A stretch of 64,000 bases of DNA, from the NCBI RefSeq assembly GCF_004798965.1, contig NZ_SDSD01000003.1:419454-483453 (forward strand). Direction: 5' to 3'. The DNA is from Onishia niordana. Lineage in GTDB: Bacteria > Pseudomonadota > Gammaproteobacteria > Pseudomonadales > Halomonadaceae. The position numbers were made by a program, and so were the translations under genes. The notes under the pieces are model-generated. The model searched no databases. It saw nothing but the letters and a program-made list of their open reading frames with translations, and was not told the origin of the DNA. This document shows positions 57,269-64,000 of the stretch, one piece after another. Position 1 is the first letter of the stretch. Each line of letters opens with the position of its first letter.

Positions 57269-57776
57269 GGCGTCAAAAAAGGACGATCATACTCACCCGG
57301 GAGAGACCTTCGACACGGAAATCTACTGCGATGGTGCTTGTGACCCCAATCTTGGTGATGCCGGCTCGGGCATGGCCATCTACCGCAAGGGCACCCTCGA
57401 CCAGCTCTGGTATGGCCTCTACAACCCCAAGGGGACCAACAATACAGCCGAGTTAAACGCCTTTTTCCAAGCTCTACATATGGCCAAGGAGGAAATTGCG
57501 CAGGGATCGTCCGTGCGGATCCACTGCGACTCCATGTACACCACCAACGCCATCACGAAGTGGGCCGGCGAATGGCGGAAGCGCGGCTGGAAGAAAGCCA
57601 ATGGAGAGGCGATAAAGAACCCGGAGATCATCCAGCCCACGCATGCGCTGTACGAAAGCCTCAAATCGTCGCTGACCATCGCCCACGTCAAAGGGGACGC
57701 AGGAGTTGAAGGCAACGAACTAGCCGACAGGATGGCAATGTACGGGGCCGACCAACAGGCCTACCACCGCTTGTAA
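57162..57776 (+). CDS. RNase HI-like protein, catalytic domain intact, N-terminus disrupted
   Basis: 204 codons; family similarity starts only at about codon 49. Catalytic acids are present: D in IYCDGACDPN, E in NNTAELNAFF, D in IHCDSMYTTN and D in GNELADRM. It cleaves RNA in RNA-DNA hybrids. The first 48 codons (Ser and Arg rich) have no family match, no ribosome site lies before 57162, and the true start motif is in a different frame at 57134. Expression of a working protein is therefore doubtful. Such RNase HI genes are common in integrative elements. Confidence 0.7.
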   Translation: MSFGSAGRPGSSPHKKATTSGSVASAPSGRTSRRNKASKKDDHTHPGETFDTEIYCDGACDPNLGDAGSGMAIYRKGTLDQLWYGLYNPKGTNNTAELNAFFQALHMAKEEIAQGSSVRIHCDSMYTTNAITKWAGEWRKRGWKKANGEAIKNPEIIQPTHALYESLKSSLTIAHVKGDAGVEGNELADRMAMYGADQQAYHRL

Positions 57777-57795
57777 GCCAGGCGAAACCTGCGCG

Positions 57796-57897
57796 ATGCC
57801 AAAGGTTCGCACGACGTATAAAGCCATCTTCTGGATCGTCGCTGCCTTGGTGCTGATCGCGCTGCTGTTTCCTTACCTCCTGCCCCTGTTCTACTAA
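57796..57897 (+). pseudogene. merT: merT C-terminal fragment
   Basis: A 33-codon frame with one hydrophobic helix: FWIVAALVLIALLFPYLLPL. This matches the last helix of the mercuric transporter MerT, including the FPY...PLF end, and it lies directly upstream of merP as merT does. The first two helices and the CC motif are missing. The remnant is thus a deletion product whose 5' side now joins the RNase H gene. Confidence 0.7.
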
Positions 57898-57909
57898 GAG
57901 GAGATCGCC

Positions 57910-58206
57910 ATGAAACGACTCGCTGCCTGCATTGCGCTTTCCGCGACGCTCGCCACGTCGGCTTGGGCCGCCCCGCAGACCGTGACGTTGTCGGTGCCGG
58001 GCATGACCTGCGCCGCCTGCCCGATCACCGTCAAGGCCGCCCTCAACAAAGTGGACGGTGTCTCGCACGTCGATGTGAGCTACCCGGATCGTGAGGCGGT
58101 GGTCACCTTCGACGATTCACGAACGCACGTCGAAGCATTGACCGAAGCCACCACCAACGCCGGCTCCCCCTCATCCCCGACACCCTCGGAAGCGGATCGG
58201 GAGTGA
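57910..58206 (+). CDS. merP: Periplasmic mercury-binding protein MerP
   Basis: 98 residues with a signal peptide (1-20, AWA cleavage) and a heavy-metal-associated fold. GMTCAACPITVKAAL (about residues 31-45) carries the two mercury-binding cysteines. It follows the merT remnant by 12 bp, with AAGAGGAG before the ATG. It is the only gene of the mer group that looks intact. Its last part, after about residue 85, is unusually rich in Ser and Pro. Confidence 0.88.
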   Translation: MKRLAACIALSATLATSAWAAPQTVTLSVPGMTCAACPITVKAALNKVDGVSHVDVSYPDREAVVTFDDSRTHVEALTEATTNAGSPSSPTPSEADRE

Positions 58207-58208
58207 CC

Positions 58209-58456
58209 ATGAAGAACCCCAAGCCCCTGCTGCGCGCAAGCGTGATTGGCACCGTCCTGCTGGCGCTGTGCTGCTTCACGCCCATCCTGGTGATCCTGCT
58301 GCACCGTTGGCCTGGCGGCACTGACCGGCTACCTGGACGTGGTACTGCTTCCTGCCCTGGCCTTCTTCATCGGCCTGACCCTCTATGCGCTATGGCGCGA
58401 GAAGCAATACGACGCCTGCTGTAACAACGCCTCTACCTATTCAAGGAATTCCCCTC

Positions 58457-58464
<8 letters not shown>
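58209..58464 (+). pseudogene. merF: merF, frameshifted
   Basis: From ATG 58209 the first frame reads a MerF start, MKNPKPLLRASVIGTVLLAL followed by CCFTPILVILL. From about 58306 the family sequence goes on in another frame (VGLAALTGYLDVVLLPALAF, then AREKQ-like and DACC). The two halves are out of frame (offset 1), so a small indel near 58302-58306 has broken the gene. MerF is a small mercury transporter. It overlaps the merA start. Confidence 0.8.
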
Positions 58465-59863
<1,399 letters not shown>

Positions 59864-59890
59864 ACGATAGCGTTGCCTACACGTCTGCGA

Positions 59891-59915
59891 CCTTTACCAC
59901 CGTACCATGGTAAGG
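59891..59915. promoter_or_regulatory. Degenerate MerR-family-like dyad after merA
   Basis: TTACCA (59894-59899) and TGGTAA (59908-59913) form a dyad framed by CC and GG, in the style of operators for MerR or CueR regulators. A short frame at 59953 begins MSDMTIGKVAL, like a MerR-family start, but the remainder is unrelated. Both could be remnants of a lost regulator gene. Low certainty. Confidence 0.3.
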
Positions 59916-60063
59916 CCAGTAAACTCTTTTCGGAGACTTCGCAGGTGCCGACATGAGTGACATGACCATAGGCAAAGTGGCCCTGCAGAGGACGATAGAT
60001 CCTGTATCATCCACGCCTGAAGTCAGCGTCACGAGACTGACAGGACTCGCCGTGTCGTCGTCA

Positions 60064-61125
60064 TCATGGCCTGCCCAGCGCGATTTCTGCGTAGATACCC
60101 TGGTAGTCAGTGTCATGCGTTCTATCCGGCTCCGGCTTGGGATTCAGGGCTACCATGCGACCGCTGGGGTCATCTAATAGGCCGCGAAGTTGTTCATAAT
60201 CGAAGCTCCAGCCCTCGGCGTTGCGCTGGTTGAGACGTGTGATGGTCTCTACCAATGTGGACATGCTGTGCCCTTCTCCCTCCAAAGGCGGGAATGCCTG
60301 AACCAGCAGTTGCCCCTCGTACCAGCCGATCTTGATGGACTGGTTGACGATTCGGACCTGGGTGCCGGCGGGCACGCGGTCGAAGATCGACTCGATGTCC
60401 CCGGGGAACATGCGAATACAGCCACGACTGGCACGCATGCCGATTCCATCCGGTTGGTTGGTCCCATGGATCAAGTAGCCATCGAATCCAAGGATAATGG
60501 CATGGTCTCCCAGCGGATTGTCCGGGCCTGGGGGCACCACGCTGGGCGCCTCTTCACCGCGTGCCCTGGCTTCACGCTGAACCGACTCGGGTGGATACCA
60601 GGCGGGATTCTTGATGTTCATGGTGGTCTTGGTGACACCGAGGGGCGTACCGAAGCCCTCGCGACCGATGCCAATAGGATAGGTCTCGACACGCGGCGTC
60701 TCGTCGTCATCCACCTCGGGATAGTAATAAAGGCGCAGCTCGGCGATGTTGATGACGATCCCGTTGCGCTCGACATCGGGCAGGATGAAGCGTCCGGGAA
60801 TGGTCACCTCGGTTCCCTCGCCGGGGATCCAGATGCTGGTGTCCGGATTGGCTCGCATGATCTCCCGGTACCCCAGGTTGTGTCGCCTGGCGATATCGAG
60901 CAGGGTATCCTCTCGATCATCCACCGTTATGCGGTAGGTGTCGCCGATCACATTGCCTTCCTCAGGCAGCGGATAGTGGCCGCGGGGCCATTCGCCCTCC
61001 TCTTCGGCCTGAGAAGCGCCGATGAGTGCCAGCCAACCGGCCAGCACCCCCACCACTGTGCGTTTTCGGAGCTGCCACAATGGAGCTTCTCTCGCTGTAC
61101 CAGAGTGAGGTTTCGATAACGCCAT
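60064..61125 (-). CDS. L,D-transpeptidase with LysM domain (ErfK/YbiS family)
   Basis: 353 residues. A signal peptide (about 1-40), a LysM-like motif (about 62-105, DTLLDIARRHNLGYREIMRA) and the YkuD catalytic domain with HGTNQPDGIGMRASRGCIRM, whose last cysteine is the nucleophile. It makes 3-3 cross-links in peptidoglycan or attaches lipoprotein to it. ATG 61125 follows GGAGAG. It ends a four-gene minus-strand run with lnt, lspA and a metal ATPase on the island, an extra copy in all likelihood. Confidence 0.88.
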   Translation of the reverse strand: MALSKPHSGTAREAPLWQLRKRTVVGVLAGWLALIGASQAEEEGEWPRGHYPLPEEGNVIGDTYRITVDDREDTLLDIARRHNLGYREIMRANPDTSIWIPGEGTEVTIPGRFILPDVERNGIVINIAELRLYYYPEVDDDETPRVETYPIGIGREGFGTPLGVTKTTMNIKNPAWYPPESVQREARARGEEAPSVVPPGPDNPLGDHAIILGFDGYLIHGTNQPDGIGMRASRGCIRMFPGDIESIFDRVPAGTQVRIVNQSIKIGWYEGQLLVQAFPPLEGEGHSMSTLVETITRLNQRNAEGWSFDYEQLRGLLDDPSGRMVALNPKPEPDRTHDTDYQGIYAEIALGRP

Positions 61126-61154
61126 AATTCTCTCCTTTTTTGACTGGACCATTA

Positions 61155-62657
61155 TCATCCAGACCGACGTGTGTTAATTCGCCATCCATGCAGCACCAGT
61201 AAGGCGGCCAATAGCCAGATTGGCCAGCTACCGGTTCGGGTGAACGGCGTGTTTCCCACCATGGGCCGCACCTCGCCGCGAAGGCTCGTCGCCTGGAACT
61301 GTGGTGCGCGGGCTGTGACACTGCCCTGAGGATCGACGATGGCAGTCATCCCGTTGCTGGTGGCGCGAATCAGGTATCGGCCGTTCTCCAGCGCACGCAG
61401 ACGGGCCATCTGCAAATGCTGCAGGGGGCCGATGGAGCGGCCGAACCAGGTGTCGTTGGAGACCGTCAGCAGTAGCTCGGCAGCGCGCGCCTGCTCGGCG
61501 ACCCGGTCGGCATAGATGATCTCGTAGCAGATGGCGTTACCGATGGTGGTTCCGGCGGCGTGGATCGGCCCCTGAGCTTCGGGCCCGGGCGTCATGGTCG
61601 GCATGGGCAGGTCGAAGAAGGCGATGGTGCCGGCGAGCAGGCTCTCCAGCGGCAGGTACTCGCCGAAGGGTACCAGACGCGCCTTGCGGTAGTGGCCCTC
61701 GGCGTTACCCAGGCCGATCACGCTATTGTAGTAGTCGCCGCCGTCGCGCTGCAGGATGCCGGTGAGCAGGGCGGTGTCGGGGGCGAGGTTGGACTGCACC
61801 CGCTCCAGTATGGGCCGCGCCTCCTCCTCGAACATTGGCAGCGCCACCTCGGGCCAGACCATCAGGTCGATGCCGTCGGGCTGCTCCCCGGTCAACGCCG
61901 TGTAGATGTTGACCGCCTCGCGCTGGCCTTGGGCACTCCACTTGATGCTCTGGTCGAGGTTGCCTTGCAACAGCGCCACGCTGAGCGGCTCGCCGGCCGG
62001 GCTGGTCCACTGACCCGGCAAGGCTAACGGGGCCAGCCACAGGGCGGCGATAGGGGCAAGGGCCCACCAGCGTCGGCGCAGCAGCTCCACGCCCAGGGTG
62101 CCGGTCAGGGCGGTGATCAGCGACAGAAGATAGACGCCGCCCACCGGGGCCCAGGCCGCCAGCGGCGAGTCCACTTGGGACGTGCCCAGCAGCAGCCAGG
62201 GAAACCCGGTAAACAGCCAGGTGCGCAGCCACTCGCTGAGAACCCAGGTGCCGGCGAAGCTGAGGAAGGCCAGGCGTCGGCCCGTGACGCGGCGATAGAG
62301 CCAGAAGGGCACGGTATAGAACAGCGCCAGGCTGGCCACGAACAGACCGGTGAGGAAGAGCGCCAGGAGCGCCCCCGTATCCCCATAGCCGTGGATTGCG
62401 ACGAAGACCCAGGAGGCACCGGAGCCGAACAGGCCCACGCCATAGCACCAGCCACGGAGCGCGGCTTGAGCGGGTGTCAGGGCATGGATGCCGACATAGA
62501 CCAGGGCCACCGCCACAGGGCCCAGCCACCACAGCGTGAAGGGCGCGGCGCTGAGGGTGGTCAGCCCCCCGGCGGTCAGGGCCAGCAAACAGCCGAGGAC
62601 CGGAGAGAGCCGTCCGACAGGCGTCATGTCCCGGACTGGCTGGTTCTGTGCATCCAT
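61155..62657 (-). CDS. lnt: Apolipoprotein N-acyltransferase (island copy)
   Basis: 500 residues. Lnt adds the third acyl chain to lipoproteins. About eight helices are followed by a nitrilase domain with E (MVWPEVALP), K (RKARLVPFGEYLPLE) and nucleophile C (AICYEIIY). ATG 62657 gives the usual length; the longer frame upstream is inside lspA. It begins 4 bp after the lspA stop, so the two are coupled. A housekeeping copy is expected elsewhere, which makes this a paralog linked to metal resistance. Confidence 0.88.
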   Translation of the reverse strand: MDAQNQPVRDMTPVGRLSPVLGCLLALTAGGLTTLSAAPFTLWWLGPVAVALVYVGIHALTPAQAALRGWCYGVGLFGSGASWVFVAIHGYGDTGALLALFLTGLFVASLALFYTVPFWLYRRVTGRRLAFLSFAGTWVLSEWLRTWLFTGFPWLLLGTSQVDSPLAAWAPVGGVYLLSLITALTGTLGVELLRRRWWALAPIAALWLAPLALPGQWTSPAGEPLSVALLQGNLDQSIKWSAQGQREAVNIYTALTGEQPDGIDLMVWPEVALPMFEEEARPILERVQSNLAPDTALLTGILQRDGGDYYNSVIGLGNAEGHYRKARLVPFGEYLPLESLLAGTIAFFDLPMPTMTPGPEAQGPIHAAGTTIGNAICYEIIYADRVAEQARAAELLLTVSNDTWFGRSIGPLQHLQMARLRALENGRYLIRATSNGMTAIVDPQGSVTARAPQFQATSLRGEVRPMVGNTPFTRTGSWPIWLLAALLVLHGWRINTRRSG

Positions 62658-62661
62658 GCCG

Positions 62662-63165
62662 TCACTCAGACAATCTGGGGGAGGGACGCTCACGCAAGGC
62701 CGCAATCGCAAAGGCGATGACACCCAGGAACAGGGCGATATCCGCCAGGTTGAAGGCGGGCCAGTGCCACTCTCGCCAGTAGATGTCCAGGTAGTCCACC
62801 ACATACCCTCGCACCAGGCGGTCGATGCCATTACCCAGCGCGCCACCCAGCATCAAGCTGTACCCCAGCGCCTCCAGGCGGGGCCTGGGCCTGCACAACA
62901 GGAACGTCAGCACGATAGTCGCCAACCCTGCAAAGCACAGGAAGAGGTAGCGCTGCCAGCCACCTGAATCGGCGAGGAAGCTTAAGGCCGCCCCCGTGTT
63001 CCACCAGTGACCCCAGTTGAAGAATGGGGTCAGCGGGATGGTCTGGCCATACGGCATCAGCGCCTGCACCAGCCCCTTGATGACCTGGTCGGCCAGGCCG
63101 ACCATAACGGCCAGTGCCAACCAGTAGCGGCTCTGCGGCGCCATCGCTATCCGTTTCGTTCTCAT
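62662..63165 (-). CDS. lspA: Signal peptidase II (island copy)
   Basis: 167 residues with four helices. The catalytic aspartates lie in GGALGNGIDRLVRG and PAFNLADIALFLG, and NTGAALSFL is also conserved. LspA cuts prolipoprotein signals. It overlaps the metal ATPase stop by 4 bp (ATGA). In Cupriavidus lead operons a signal peptidase II (PbrC) is likewise linked to the ATPase PbrA, which supports a metal-resistance role here. Confidence 0.9.
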   Translation of the reverse strand: MRTKRIAMAPQSRYWLALAVMVGLADQVIKGLVQALMPYGQTIPLTPFFNWGHWWNTGAALSFLADSGGWQRYLFLCFAGLATIVLTFLLCRPRPRLEALGYSLMLGGALGNGIDRLVRGYVVDYLDIYWREWHWPAFNLADIALFLGVIAFAIAALRERPSPRLSE

Positions 63166-64000
63166 GACGTGGCTGCCTGGTAGCGCGGGCTTGCCGAGCC
63201 AGTCGTGGCATCGCCTGGCGAGAAGCGATAACCCAGCAACCGCATGGCGTTCAGGGTCACCAGCACGGTGGCGCCGGTATCCGCCATCACCGCGATCCAC
63301 ATGCCGGTGATGCCCAGCGCCGTGGTCACCAGGAAAATGGCCTTCAGGCCCAGCGCCAGGGCGACGTTGGTCTTGACGTTGCGCAGCGTGGCTCGGGACA
63401 GGGCGATCAGCTCGGCGATGCCGCCGACGCGGTTCTTGAGCAGCGCCGCATCCGCGGTTTCCAGTGCCACATCCGTGCCGCCGCCCATGGCGATGCCCAC
63501 TTCTGCCGCGGCCAGCGCCGGCGCATCGTTGATGCCGTCGCCCACCTTGCCGACGGGGCCTCGGCCGGCGGCCTGCCAGTCACGAACGCGCTGGGCCTTG
63601 TCCTCGGGCATCAGCTCGCCATGTGCCTCGATGCCCAGGCTGTCACCGATGGCCGCGGCGGTACGCGCATTGTCACCGCTGAGCATCACTGCCTGCACGC
63701 CCAGGCGCGACAGCGCCGTCAGCCCCTCCCGGGCATCGTCACGCGGCTCATCGCGCACGGCGATCAGGCCCAGCGGATGCTCGCCTTCGACCAGCACGGC
63801 GAGACTCTTGCCGGCCCCCTCCAGCTCGGCGATCCGAGCGCTCAGGTCGTGATCGAGAGCGGCCTGCTCTGCCAGGTGGCGGGGGGTGATCAGGCTCAAC
63901 TCACGCCCCTCGACCCGACCGGCGACCCCTCGGCCCGACAGGGCGCGGCTCTCACTCGCCAGTGGAAGGGAAAGGCCCAACTGCTCAGCGTGGGCGAGGA
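63162..64000 (-). CDS. Zn/Cd/Pb-type P1B ATPase, C-terminal part (gene runs off the right edge)
   Basis: About 279 residues are visible; the start is beyond 64000. The part covers the ATP-binding domain end (VQAVMLSGDNARTAAAIGDS), the hinge GDGINDAPALAAAEVGIAMG and the last two helices. MADTGATVLVTLNAMRLL carries the Asp-Thr-Gly of zinc, cadmium and lead pumps, as in ZntA and PbrA. It exports the metal to the periplasm. The phosphorylated DKTGT motif and the CPC helix are outside the window. It begins the lspA-lnt-transpeptidase operon. Confidence 0.88.
   Translation of the reverse strand, partial: LAHAEQLGLSLPLASESRALSGRGVAGRVEGRELSLITPRHLAEQAALDHDLSARIAELEGAGKSLAVLVEGEHPLGLIAVRDEPRDDAREGLTALSRLGVQAVMLSGDNARTAAAIGDSLGIEAHGELMPEDKAQRVRDWQAAGRGPVGKVGDGINDAPALAAAEVGIAMGGGTDVALETADAALLKNRVGGIAELIALSRATLRNVKTNVALALGLKAIFLVTTALGITGMWIAVMADTGATVLVTLNAMRLLGYRFSPGDATTGSASPRYQAATS

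Overview
The window looks like chromosomal DNA of a halophilic gammaproteobacterium, most likely a Halomonas or a close relative in the Halomonadaceae. The reasons are the gene families and their order: a zur-hisI overlap, cysI followed by a DUF934 gene, a ProV/ProW/ProX compatible-solute importer, tusDCB-tusE, a periplasmic Cys-type formate dehydrogenase locus and an AcuI/TetR pair. The GC content looks moderately high throughout. The assignment is an inference from gene content, because no rRNA or intact tRNA gene is present.

Positions 1-20.4 kb are mostly housekeeping genes. They include an ATP-grasp/7TM pair of unclear function, zur-hisI-yidD, sufE, a tyrosine recombinase divergent from a KfrA-like coiled-coil protein, nfuA, metH, a MATE exporter, cysI with its DUF934 partner, an Smr protein, a gamma-glutamylcyclotransferase-like protein, an ArsC-like reductase, wrbA, azlCD and pdxH. 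Positions 20.4-28.4 kb hold the glycine betaine ABC importer, a PatZ-type lysine acetyltransferase divergent from a histone-deacetylase-like enzyme, and an XRE-cupin regulator with a palindromic operator.

Positions 28.5-40.4 kb form one continuous formate dehydrogenase locus. It runs fdhD, DUF3305, DUF3306, a multi-cluster ferredoxin, a TorD chaperone, a small Tat protein and fdhABC, followed by moaB and moeA for the molybdenum cofactor. Positions 40.4-50.4 kb hold acpH, the tus sulfur relay, a YccA-type membrane protein, a lipoprotein, acuI with its TetR regulator (matching operators lie at both genes), and an RND efflux pump.

Positions 50.4-55.4 kb look like an accessory insertion. There is an IS-like scrap, an AT-richer small membrane protein, and a module of TetR, a ProC-like reductase and an N-methylproline-demethylase-like flavoprotein, tied together by phased TGTACA sites.

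From about 55.47 kb to the right edge lies what appears to be the left part of a genomic island. It starts at a 14-bp tRNA 3'-end remnant followed (on the minus strand) by a terminator, then a P4-type integrase, an RNase HI gene with a broken N-terminus and a decaying mercury operon (merT fragment, intact merP, frameshifted merF, merA with an early stop). After these comes a minus-strand operon of a Zn/Cd/Pb P-type ATPase, lspA, lnt and an L,D-transpeptidase. The island therefore appears to join a dead mercury module to a live heavy-metal and envelope module.
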